Below the pieces are notes generated by a model that did not search any database, had not been told where the DNA came from, and saw only the letters and a program-made list of their open reading frames with translations. 64,000 nt of DNA, taken from assembly GCA_024500155.1 (NCBI GenBank), contig CM044880.1:7316001-7380000 (forward strand), in the 5' to 3' direction. This document shows positions 1 through 9,764 of the stretch, piece by piece. The stretch is from Chenopodium formosanum (taxonomy: Eukaryota > Streptophyta > Magnoliopsida > Caryophyllales > Amaranthaceae). How positions within the stretch are numbered: the stretch's first letter is position 1; every line of letters begins with the position of its first letter. The position numbers and the translations under genes are program-made.

Positions 1-125
1 TTTATTTTACTTAATATCCAATTGTTTTGTCAATAATGCTAGATAGTGCAACTCTACAAAACTTGACATAATTTTACCCTAATCCAAAAAACATCATCAA
101 AAACTAGGGTTGACTTGACCAACCA

Positions 126-134
126 TATAAATAG
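126..134 (+). promoter_or_regulatory. TATA box of the first F-box gene
   Basis: TATAAATAG lies about 130 bp before the 5' UTR splice donor. The same box stands at the matching place before the second F-box gene (18249-18257), and the sequences around both are similar. Transcription probably starts near 155-165. Confidence 0.6.
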
Positions 135-415
135 TCTTTCCCTTTCTTTATTCACTGACACTTCCATTACAAGCCGCCACCCTCACTCTTACATTCAAAC
201 CTGAAATTCAGCATTCTCATTTCTCATCCGATCAACCCACCTAATCTGCGCCATTACTCTTCAGGTACTAAATTAATCGCAAATTCATCACTAATTTCAA
301 TTTAAACTTAATCAATTCTAATCCCCCAATTTAAAAATTCAAACTTTTTTTTAATTAATTTTTTTTCTTGTTGTGTTTTCATTTTGTAGGCCAGTTTTTG
401 ATCCAACGTTGAAAG

Positions 416-1723
416 ATGACGAACACCTCATCGCCGAAGAAATTGGTATTCGAATCCACACACAGAACTCTTCCGGATCATCTCATCCAGGAAAACATCC
501 TAATAAGACTTGAGGTGAAACCTTTAATTCGCCTCAAATCTGTTTCAAAAGGATGGTTTTCCATGATATCGAGTACTCAATTCACAAAAGAGCACTTCAA
601 ATTGTGGTACCCCTCGAACGATCGGACTCTCATTGTCCAGGATGCTCGTGACACTGTCAACGAAGATAAGTACTATTTATCCCTTGATGAAAACTACAAT
701 CTGAATGAGTTTGTTGAATTGAGGAATAAATATCCTGCGTTTAAATTTAATCCTCAATCTACTTGTGTGGTGGGTTCTTGTAATGGGCTATTGTGCTTGT
801 ATGATGAAAACATTATGCGCATGTACGTGTGGAACCCTGTAACTAACCAGGTCCGCAATACATATGGTCCCGTCCTTTGTAAGTGGGATGATTATGAAAT
901 GAGGTGTGCCGGGTTTGGTTATGTTTCGTCTATTGATGATTATAAGATAGGGTGTTTGATAATTTATAGGGAAACGTTATTTATTTTTGTGTATTCTTTG
1001 AAGACTGGGTTTTGGACCCAAAGGCCTAAGAGAAATTGGTATCGTGAACTGATGTTAGAATATTTAAATGAAACACCGGCGTTTGTTGGTGATACTATTT
1101 ATTGGTTTCCTGCTCGCATAGAAAATGAGAGAAACCAAATAATTGGATTGGATTTAGTTGAAGAGGATATGGTAATCATTCCATTAGCAATAAACTTCGC
1201 TGGTGATTTTGCAAATGTAAGATTATTTAGAACACAAGGGCGCTTGACAACTTGTGCCATTATTGAGGATAATGTTGGTAAGAAATTTTGTCATGTTCGC
1301 AGTTTGACGGAACATCGTGATAAGGGAGATGCGATGTCGTGGGCGATTTCGGGGGATAGTGATTTAGCTATGAGCTATATGGGAAAGAATTTTGTTTATT
1401 TATTTGATACAGGAAAGTTCTTGGTAAACAAGATATCACATCAATCTCAACAGCTTATGCTACATGAATTTAGCAAGGTATCATCATTGGAACAAGAACA
1501 AGAACAAGAGCAAGAGCAAGAGCAAGACCAAGAGCAAGAGCAACAAGAGGATGAAGAGGACGAAGAGGAGGAGGAGGAGGAGGAGGAAGAGGAAGATGAA
1601 GAGGAAGATCTACCATTCAGTGAAGGTACCGTTGTTTGGGAATCAGTTGATCGAGGAAGCTTGTTTCGCTATTTTTCAGGGGCCGTCTTTGGCTATTCTG
1701 AGAGTCTCATTTCACCTTTTTGA
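416..1723 (+). CDS. F-box protein with F-box-associated domain, acidic C-terminal insert
   Basis: 435 aa in a single coding exon. An F-box spans about residues 18-62 (LPDHLIQENILIRL, then a KSVSKGW core), followed by an F-box-associated region (VVGSCNGLLCLY, VWNPVTNQ, GFGYVSSIDDYKIGC). Proteins of this family normally bind SKP1 in SCF ubiquitin ligases through the F-box and a target through the C-terminal domain; the target is unknown. A GT-AG intron (265-389) lies in the 5' UTR, and the start follows that exon directly, as in the paralogues. Residues about 357-397 are a Gln/Glu then Glu/Asp tract that is shorter in the paralogue at 18535. The protein ends with GTVVWESVDRGS and a YSESLISPF motif shared by all family members here. 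It looks intact. Confidence 0.88.
   Translation: MTNTSSPKKLVFESTHRTLPDHLIQENILIRLEVKPLIRLKSVSKGWFSMISSTQFTKEHFKLWYPSNDRTLIVQDARDTVNEDKYYLSLDENYNLNEFVELRNKYPAFKFNPQSTCVVGSCNGLLCLYDENIMRMYVWNPVTNQVRNTYGPVLCKWDDYEMRCAGFGYVSSIDDYKIGCLIIYRETLFIFVYSLKTGFWTQRPKRNWYRELMLEYLNETPAFVGDTIYWFPARIENERNQIIGLDLVEEDMVIIPLAINFAGDFANVRLFRTQGRLTTCAIIEDNVGKKFCHVRSLTEHRDKGDAMSWAISGDSDLAMSYMGKNFVYLFDTGKFLVNKISHQSQQLMLHEFSKVSSLEQEQEQEQEQEQDQEQEQQEDEEDEEEEEEEEEEEDEEEDLPFSEGTVVWESVDRGSLFRYFSGAVFGYSESLISPF
1487..1605 (+). repeat. Coding microsatellite (CAAGAG/GAG/GAA)
   Basis: Imperfect CAAGAG then GAG/GAA repeats inside the first F-box gene encode the Gln/Glu-rich and acidic tract. The tract is shorter in the paralogue at 18535 and nearly absent in the split gene at 22458. 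Units are mostly multiples of three, so the frame survives. Confidence 0.8.
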
Positions 1724-2011
1724 CATTGTTGATTGATTGATCATGAGAGTAGATTCTGAATAGTAAAAAGACTTAATTAGGAGCCAATTAAAAAATAAAG
1801 TGTCCGGTGTTGTTTGTGTCATTGTAATATTTAGTGCTTTTTAGACTCAATTTTAGTCCAATTTTAATGTTTGTATTCGCTAGTCTTAATGTGACATTAC
1901 TATGTTACTTTATTATAGAGATTATCACTTGCTTTGGTTAGTAGCGTAAAGTTATTAGGATTATTAATAAAAAGTAAAATAAAATTCAATGCTTTTTAAC
2001 TTGTTGTGACA

Positions 2012-2545
2012 CAATAGCTGGTTCCTACAGGCGTCTGTACGGTGCAACGTACAGTCGTTTTGTAGGAAAGAACATGATATATAAAAGTAATGAACATATA
2101 GTTATAGTGAAAAGAATATACTATTAAAATGTAATGAACATATACCTAAAGTAAAAATAACATACTATCAAAATGTAATAAACATATACCTAGTGTGAAA
2201 AAAACATATTTGCACCAAAAAAAAAATAAAAAGAATGTATGTTTATGTTCATTGATCAGTCAGTGTAATGTACTTTATTTGCAACATAATGATCATTTCT
2301 TAATGTGAAATGTTTATTAAATTTTGTCTTCAGATTAGGGTGGTTATATATAGATAAAGTTTATTACATAATATTATCATGTTCTTTATTAATATTACAG
2401 ATGTTCTTTAAATATGAAAAAAAATATATAAAATTGGATGTTCGTTACAAAACAACTATATGTTCTTTACAAAATAGTTACATGTTTTTTTTGCGTTTTT
2501 TGGCTGTACCAAGCAAGGTACAGCCGCCTGCACCTAAAAATTTCA
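2012..2545. mobile_element. Putative Mutator-like MITE with 9-bp target duplication
   Basis: GTTGTGACA occurs directly at 2003-2011 and 2546-2554. Inside these, the ends form an imperfect inverted repeat (left CAGGCGTCTGTACGG, right complement CAGGCGGCTGTACC). The interior is AT-rich with repeated GAACATATA-type words and no coding frame. A 9-bp duplication with terminal inverted repeats suits a non-autonomous Mutator-like element. Confidence 0.55.
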
Positions 2546-2574
2546 GTTGTGACAGAGCTAATGTTTAGCTTCCT

Positions 2575-2575
<1 letters not shown>

Positions 2576-2611
<36 letters not shown>
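2576..2611 (+). repeat. Poly-A tract
   Basis: An almost pure run of about 36 A just after the Mutator-like element; either a slippage tract or an old retroposon tail. No gene is attached. Confidence 0.6.
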
Positions 2612-2621
<10 letters not shown>

Positions 2622-2758
2622 TGTTTAGATGAGTTAAAAACGGTTAAATCCTGAACATCGATCAACTAACTTCATTGCCCTCGGTTGATTAGTATGCATC
2701 CGAACGTTGAATAAACCATTATAATTGATATTTGATTAGTAGTATGCTTAGGTTGTTG

Positions 2759-3362
2759 TGTTAGATGTGGCCCAAAATTTCATATGGACCAAGTTTTAAA
2801 GAAGCCCAATACAATTCTTCTTGCTTCTAGAGTATGTCAAATATTCTACAATTATGTTGATTATTCTAGAAAAATGGTCAACTTTCTAGAAGCAATATTA
2901 TCATGCAAGGAAATCTAGAGAATTCTTCATACATCTTGAGGCATCCATTTCCACCGACCTAACCAACTATAAATAGTTGGAGTTTGGCTCATATTGAGGC
3001 ATCCAACCAATATACATTCAACCTCCATACAAATTTACACACCCACATAATTACTCATCCATTTACACTAGTCTCCCTAGTTAATCTCCTCCTTGTAATT
3101 TATTCCACTATTCTCTTTTCTTTTATTTTGAGAGTTTTAATTGTAAGAGTTGTATCTCAATACCCTTTTATTGAGGTAACTTTGTACTCTCATTTTATTA
3201 TAGTGGAATTTTTTGGTGCTCGTCATCGTGGTTTTTTTTTTACCTCTATTTAGAGGGTTTTTCCCACGTTAAATATCGTGTATCCTTTTATTGCTTATCT
3301 TACATTTTACCTTTAATTTCTCGTTTTATTTTACATTTCCGCTGCGTGCTCATACCCTAACA
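2759..3362 (+). mobile_element. Solo LTR, probably Ty1/Copia type
   Basis: 604 bp beginning TGTTAGATG and ending CCCTAACA, with TGTTG directly repeated at 2754-2758 and 3363-3367 (5-bp target duplication). Inside are a promoter-like CTATAAATAG and, near the 3' end, GGGTTTTTCCCACG, typical of the R/U5 part of plant Copia LTRs. No internal retrotransposon sequence adjoins it, so it is a solo LTR left by recombination. The matching sequence after the second F-box gene lacks it. The short open frame inside is not a gene. Confidence 0.8.
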
Positions 3363-3367
3363 TGTTG

Positions 3368-4095
3368 GCATATATCATGTCTTCTAAATTATTTATTTTT
3401 TCTTCGAAATAAATGGTTAACTATTTCACAGATCTAACTAACCCATATATTAGTCCTGACTTCCCTAAAAAAAAAAAAACAAATATTAGTCCTGACTAAT
3501 ATCTCATCCTAATATGTTGAGAGTAGCGTTATTTACCTCCTCAAACTAGTAACAACAATATCCATTACTCTTCACAATTTTTTTATTTCATCGATATCAT
3601 ATTACTATTTATGTCTAGACTCTATTGGAGGTGGGACACTGTAGTGCCCCGACTCCACTTCTAAAAGAAAAGGGTTTCTAGTTTCCCTCCTAAGTGGCAA
3701 TGTGCCATGGGACAGATATTCCATACAGAAGATGAAGATATAAGAAATATTAAATCCCTTTGCATTGTCTTAAGCCTGTAAAAGCATGCATTTAATTGTC
3801 CTGAAGTGTATCACTAGCCATGACTTGGAAGTGTAGAAACTATAAAGGGAGAAGGGAAAGAATTACAAAACTAACTTGTATTCATCAATTCAATTAAAAC
3901 TAAGTTCAATAAAAGCCCTTATATAGGCATAACAAATTAAGGAATAGCATGACACATATTCCCACGTCTAACTTTAATAAAGCACAGCTAATTAACCCAC
4001 TAACTCCACTTAACTCCACATATTCAACAAACTACTTAAACTAACAAAACATGTTCCTATCCTAAATTATAGCAACTACTTTGAATCAATCCAAC
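3368..4095. other. Intergenic, no gene seen
   Basis: AT-rich spacer. The part up to about 3540 resembles sequence downstream of the second F-box gene (about 20100-20210). Nothing coding or clearly mobile was recognised in the rest. Confidence 0.4.
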
Positions 4096-4895
4096 AGGAA
4101 GGAAGTAGAAGAAATGCACCTCATCATCAATATGTCAGGCTTCTAAACCTAATTATGGCTAGACAAAACTTAATAAATGGTCACTTATTCCTGACATAGG
4201 CCTTTTCAAGTGGTCAATTTTTAGAGCAAACTATCATTTGGAGCCTTATTTGGTTTTTATTGAATGCAGGTTTCAGAGGGAACTATGTAATTGTTTTCAC
4301 AACCCCTCCAAGGCAAAAAACTACATAATTTGATTACGTGAGATGATTGCATTCAACCTTAGAAGCAAACTGCTTTTTAATATTCTTTGCTAGCAGCAAA
4401 TACATATGTACTATTGTACATTTTACATAAAAATCCATAATTGTAACTTAATTGCAGTCTACACAACTACAAAATTAACAAGTAGCCATGTTATAATGCA
4501 TTCAAAATTTAATAAAATTGTTGAATAAGATAGTAAAATAAAGTATTTTTAATTGAAAATCTTCCGAAGAATAGTGGGAGTTCATGGATAGAAACAGTAG
4601 ACTATATATGCTTCTTAGCTCTATTTAAATAATTAGATAAATATATCTAGTGATCTAGATAAAATTAGAAACTTGAAAATAACTGGGAATTATTAGATTA
4701 TTAAAGATAAACTAGGAGAATAAAATAGAAAAAAAAACCTACCTAAATTAAATTACATAAGATAGTATTATGGGAGAATTTTAAGGCCAAATTGCTTGAT
4801 TTGTTCGTCGGCATGTTGATGTACTTTACTTAAAAGTTTCATATAGATGAGGAGTACTGCCAATGAGGAGTGATCGCTGTTTTGGAGTAGGTATT

Positions 4896-5199
4896 TGATA
4901 GAGTATAAAACATATTCCTAGGCCTCAACTATAAGCTTAAGCTTTTGGTTGAGCTGGTCCTTTAACATGGTATCAGAGCCAACGTGACATAGAGGTCACA
5001 GGTTCGAATCTCATCTGCCCCTCCTTTAAAGTGGAATTAATTTGCGCTGGGTATGAGAGAGTCTGTGCTGCATCCACATTTCAAGCCCAAAGGGCCTTTC
5101 ATGTGAGGGGGAGTGATAGAGTATATAACATATTCCTGGGCCTCAACCATTAGCTTAAGCTTTTGGTTGAGGCCCAGAAATATGTTTTATACTCTATCA
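4896..5199 (+). mobile_element. TRIM-like mini LTR retrotransposon with hairpin 3' LTR
   Basis: A 304-bp non-coding element flanked by GTATT at 4891-4895 and 5200-5204; the duplicated segment at about 13060 is the empty site. The 5' LTR (4896-4967) runs TGATAGAG to TTTAACA. TGGTATCAGAGCC at 4968-4980 is a primer-binding site of the initiator Met-tRNA type, and GAGGGGGAG at 5105-5113 is a polypurine tract just before the 3' LTR (5114-5199). A tRNA B-box-like GGTTCGAATC lies at 5001-5010. The 3' LTR is abnormal: after the shared TTGGTTGAG it continues as the reverse complement of an LTR start, so it folds on itself and the whole element ends in inverted repeats. Confidence 0.8.
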
Positions 5200-5398
5200 G
5201 TATTGATGAAGAGATAAAGGAGCAAGGTGAGAAAATGGGAGTGTTTTGATTTACATGTATAATCGGGTGGATATACTTGATGGGGTGATGGATGAACTAG
5301 AGCTCTACCAGTATCCAACCCTCATCCATTACTAGACTCATACGTTACTTAATTTCCTCTTCATCTATTTGGATCAGATTTTTCATCAGTAATCATAG

Positions 5399-5886
5399 TT
5401 TTTTTTTTTTTTTGGTTAAGAGGAACTGAATTAAAACCATAAATTAGAAAGTTTTACAAACCAGGCCTGGAAAACAGACCAAATCATAATCCTACCCATG
5501 ACTAATGGGGGTCAAAAGATAGATCAGCTACAACCTGCTATCTAAAGTTAGTGCCAAAAGACCAAGAGTTATTAGAAGCTACATAGTTTAGATTTACAAA
5601 ATGATTCAAAACATCCTCCTTAGTTTCCAAACCAATTGACTGATGCGGAAGAACCTTGAAAGTTGTCCTTGCCAGAGTATATGCTAGCTCCAGAGCCTTC
5701 CTCCTTACATGCTGGAGCTTTCCCTTTCGCATCCCTTGGATCAACTCCCTGCATGTCATATAATGGAGATACATGTCATCCGGTTTAACCTGAGAATCAG
5801 TTATTCCCAGAATAGCTCTTTCGCAATCAGAGAAGATGGAGATGTCCTCCCATTGCTTCTCAGCAGCCCACTGGCAAGCAGCCATA
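5399..5886 (-). mobile_element. 5'-truncated LINE fragment (RNase H tail)
   Basis: On the minus strand, a frame from 5885 to 5538 encodes the C-terminal part of a plant LINE RNase H domain (SDCERAILGI core), followed by 3' UTR and an A tail that reads as T at about 5399-5413. The duplicate segment near 16000 lacks it. Only the last part of the element is present, so it is a dead 5'-truncated copy. Confidence 0.7.
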
Positions 5887-6237
5887 TAGTTGGTGCATCC
5901 TGATTGAGATTGTCCGTAATTGAGATTGTGTCATTCTACAAGATTTACATCCTGATACTTGCTAGTGAGAGCGATATCCATTTTCCGTTCACAATTTTCT
6001 CTTTCATTGATCATAGTAAAAGAGAAGCAATTACAATTATTAATTTCATATCTTATGCTACATGTTACAACTTATTCGACATTATTGGGAGAGAGGTATC
6101 TAAGTTATTTTCACAATCTACGCTTTTATTTATCATTATTTAAAATAGGCAAATATGGTAGCTAATTTTCTAACTCACCCTACACATATTTAACGTCTTT
6201 GCACATTAAAATCACGCATTATCCATGTCTTAGATTT

Positions 6238-6845
6238 TCCCAACATTCCTTCCGGGTCGGTAGCCAGTAACGGCACTAGCACCTTTTTTAAAATATCCCT
6301 AGAATCTGGAGGTTCTATCCAAGAGCTAAGTAAGCAAGCAAGAAGGAGAGGCTAGAAAAGGCCCCGCTTCCTCTGCTTGCTTTCATGTAGTTTATTGCGG
6401 CTAGACTGGATTTCTTCTTGTCTTTACTAGAATTTTTAATCTCTCTCAATTCGAAAATCCAGGATTTGACCAAAAGTGTGAAAAGCTAGAGGACTTTGTC
6501 GTTCCACTTCGGGTTTTTGTGTTTTTCTTGGGTTGGTTTCCTGGTCCTCGAAATGCCAACCTACTTAGCTATAAATAAGAAAACATCTTAAACTGGCAGG
6601 CCCTTCCATAAGTGGGTTATGCCCCTCATGTTTTTGCAAAAAGCCGCTCCACGGTAGTAAAGTCTCATCTTGTGTGTTGGCTGAAGTGACAATAGGTCTA
6701 CTTCGGTTACAACTTGATCTACGGTGCGATCAGACCAAGTGCGAGATTGGATCGAGAAATCAAGCAGGAAGGTCAGCCCTTGAATTTATGGCTAAGTTAT
6801 TAAGACTAGCCGGGAGCAGTGTTAATGAATCCCTTAGACAGAATG
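6238..6845. other. Foreign insert, candidate organellar (mitochondrial) DNA
   Basis: A block of about 600 bp, visibly richer in GC than its surroundings, interrupts sequence that is continuous in copy B (about 16365-16385) and in an inverted copy at about 20390. It has no terminal repeats, poly-A or obvious target duplication. Its texture (for example AAGCAAGCAAGAAGGAGAGG) resembles plant mitochondrial intergenic DNA. It holds a short frame from 6674. The organellar origin is an inference from appearance only. Confidence 0.4.
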
Positions 6846-6983
6846 CTTGGTCAATACATTATTTACTTCTCGATGATATTGAGAGTTTTATCTATTTTCA
6901 CTATCCGCACTTTTATTAATAATATTAATGTAAATTATATACAATCGTACATTATATAACACAACCTGCACATTGAGTTTATT

Positions 6984-8293
6984 TCTTTCTCAATTTGCGA
7001 CTTTTTCAAGCTATTGCTTCGTTTGAGATGAGCGAAAGTGCAGATGATGTTGATGGGATATGATAGAATGGTTCATCTTCTGGAGGTTTCACTATCAAGT
7101 CAGCTATGGATATAATTCAAGGTGAAGTTGATGAACAAGAAGATGGAAAATGGGATGTAATTTGGAATAATCAAGCGCCAAAACGTGTAAGGATGTTTCT
7201 TTGGTTAGCAATCCAAGATCAAGAGATGAAAAATAAAAATAGATTCATTTGACATTTGGTGGATGACCCCAGTTTTCAAGTGTGTAGGGCCGTTGAAGAA
7301 ACAACCGAACATTTATTACGCCAGTGCTCAGCTGCGAGAGTTGTTTGGAATAAGTTAGGAATTAGTTTTGGTATGAGAATGGATTTATCTTTCTAAGAAT
7401 GGATTGTGAGGAATGTTGATGTGAAGCAACGTAGGGGTGAAGAGGGATGGCCGTTGATGTTTGATGTGACTATTTGGTGACATTGGAAATGGCGTAACTC
7501 AAGATGTTTTGAAGGGCAAGCTGCACAAATTCCAATTGATCAAGTGGCATTTATATATGCTGGTGTGGCTACGGTTAGAAGAGCTTGGAAAAGGCATATG
7601 AAATTTCATGCCCCAGCCAAGAGAATTAGAGAGGAAATTTCTATTCATTGGCTACATCTAAAAGAGGGATGGGTGAAGTTAAATTCAGATGAAGCAGCGA
7701 AAGGAAATCCTGGAAAGGCTAGGGGTGGAGGTTTAATCCGCGGACATATCGGGGAATTGTTTGAGGTCGATCTATGATATTAATTGTGGCACTTGTACGT
7801 GCACTAAGGCTGATTACTTTCTGTGCTAAAAAGCTTGGCAATAGCGAGGAATGCGAGTCACTGGAAAGTGCAAGTTTATGTGGACTCATAGGTTGTTGTT
7901 CGAATGTTAGTGGAAAATAACTTTCCTAACTCTGCATATATACATATCGTTCAAAAGTGTTGTGCTCTTATCTCTCGTGAGGGGTAAGAATTCTCTATCG
8001 AGCATTGTTATTGTGAGACAAATAGAGCAGCAGATTTTGGTTAGCCAATTTTGGGGCAGAGGCGTCTCAACCACTCACTATCTTCTTGGAGATCCTGAAG
8101 GATCTTGAGGATGTTTTATTAGAGGATCTAGGCGGTGCTACAAAGCCTCGTATGGTGCCTGCTATGGGTAGTCTGCGTTAGTTTGCCTACTGTTCTAGTA
8201 GTTTTTTTATTTTTTCTTTTTGTTTTTCTTTTCATAGTTTTATATTTGTTTTTCTTGTTCTGGGTTTGGCCCTCTTTATCACCAAAAAAAAAT
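6984..8293 (+). mobile_element. 5'-truncated LINE with 12-bp target duplication
   Basis: A 1310-bp insertion flanked by ATTGAGTTTATT at 6972-6983 and 8294-8305; copy B has the site once near 16528. It encodes the end of a LINE reverse-transcriptase polyprotein: a zf-RVT-like region at about 7060-7400 (GGFTIKSAMD, APKRVRMFLWLA) and an RNase H region at about 7650-8060 (WVKLNSDEAAKGNPGKARGG, later NRAADFG). There are in-frame stops (first near 7251) and frameshifts, so it is not functional. A short A run ends it at about 8284-8292. Confidence 0.85.
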
Positions 8294-9506
8294 ATTGAGT
8301 TTATTAAGTGACATCCCTTGCATGCATTTTCTTTGTCAATTTGCATTTTTATATACTTCTTATATTTATAGACGCAAATAAATGCACGAATGTAATTGCT
8401 CAATCTATGCATCATTTATGCCTCAACGTTGTTGAGAGTATGCAATCAAAATAATTTTCCTTTCATAGTGTACACTTTCTTCGCAGGGGGGTTATATTTC
8501 ATAACCTGCACTTTTATTAACAATCTCTTAGAAAGGTAAATACATTTGCACATTTTATAACACAATCTAAACATTCTTACATTTAATTACGACATTATTA
8601 AGAGTAACATGAGATCAATTCTTATGTTTTCTTTGAAGAGTATGGAATGGAAATAAATGGGTATGATAGATACACATAATGTAAACTGAAAAGCCTCGAA
8701 GTTTATTAATGATAATAAGCCTTGAAGTTTTTTAATTGATGGATTGTGGATTGATTTGTTAGTTTGGGGAAATTATGACAGTGCCTGATTTCGAAAGCTA
8801 TTTAATTATAATAGAAATTGACATAGTGGTTTTATTTAGCCATGTTTTACGTACTGTTGTAGTTTAAGATAGGGGTACTAGGTCATTTTACGAGAAACAA
8901 CAGTCTCCCATTACTGCATACAATAGAGATTTATTATTATTTGACATCCGTGCACATTTGAGATAGATTAATGTTTCCTTTCATTATATATAGCATGCAA
9001 TTTTATCAAATCTTCAGATTAAAAGGAAATTCCACCACGGAAGTAGAAGAAATGCACCTCATGAATATGTCAGGATTATCAAACCTAATTCTGGTTTGAC
9101 AAAACTTAATAAATGGTCACTCATTCCTTACATAGACCTTTTCAAGTGGTCAATTTTTAGAGCAAATCAACATCTGAAGCCTTTTTTATTTTTAATTAAT
9201 GTAGGTTTTAGAGGCAACTATGTAATTATTTTCTAAGGCAGAAAACTACATACTTTGATAACGTGAGATAAATACATTCAGCGTTAGAAGCAAACTGCTT
9301 ATTTAATATTCTTTGCTAGTAGCAAATACATATGTACTAATGTATAGTGTACATACAAGATCCTGAATTGCAACTTAATTATTGCAGTCTACACAAGTAC
9401 AAAATAAACAAGTAGCCATGTTAAATTTACTAAAATTATTGAATAAAATAGTAACGAAAATCTTCAAATGAGTAGTGAAGGTTCATGGATAGAAACAATA
9501 GACTAT

Positions 9507-9721
9507 GGGTCTGTTCTTCACCTTATTTTCAGTTATTTCAGGTGCAATAAGTTTAGATAAGTTCAATTCATGTTTAATAAGTTCCGATAAGAATTACCCA
9601 AGTACAAATTACAACTAAAATAAGTTTTAATAAGATCTAATAAGTTCAAATAAACTCATGTAAGTTCAGATAAGTTAAGATAAGTTCAAATAAGTTAAGA
9701 TAAGGTAAATAAAACACGCTC
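9507..9721. mobile_element. MITE, Tourist-like
   Basis: 215 bp absent from copy A (site near 4602). The ends are imperfect inverted repeats (left GGGTCTGTTCTTCACCTTAT, right complement GAGCGTGTTTTATTTACC), flanked by TAT on both sides. The interior is made of ATAAGTTCA-type short repeats. The 3-bp duplication and GG ends suggest PIF/Harbinger, but TAT is not the canonical TWA target. Confidence 0.6.
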
Positions 9722-9764
9722 TATATATGCTTCCTATCTCTATTTAAATAATTATACAAATATA

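Larger units (their letters stand above)
4100..9040 (+). repeat. Segmental duplication, copy A
   Basis: Direct repeat with 9041-17785. Matching stretches include 4098-4400 with 9042-9340, 4560-4790 with 9470-9500 plus 12800-12950, 4850-5390 with 13015-16000, 5925-6240 with 16040-16370, and 8290-8990 with 16530-17770. Copy A carries its own insertions: the TRIM at 4896, LINE pieces at 5399 and 6984, and the foreign block at 6238. No gene is seen in the shared backbone. Confidence 0.75.

Noticed and set aside
1464..1736. 90-codon Lys/Arg-rich frame over the end of the first F-box gene
   Set aside because: It is the CAAGAG/GAG repeat read in another frame; the F-box frame has family similarity and the shared C-terminal motif.
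2984..3253. 89-codon frame
   Set aside because: Lies inside the solo LTR, downstream of its TATA box; no domain.
4896..5199. Reading the TRIM as a DNA transposon because its ends are inverted
   Set aside because: The primer-binding site, polypurine tract, TG/CA ends and 5-bp duplication fit an LTR element; the inverted end comes from the rearranged 3' LTR.
8128..8415. 95-codon minus-strand frame
   Set aside because: Spans the LINE 3' end and the backbone junction, so it cannot be an old gene.
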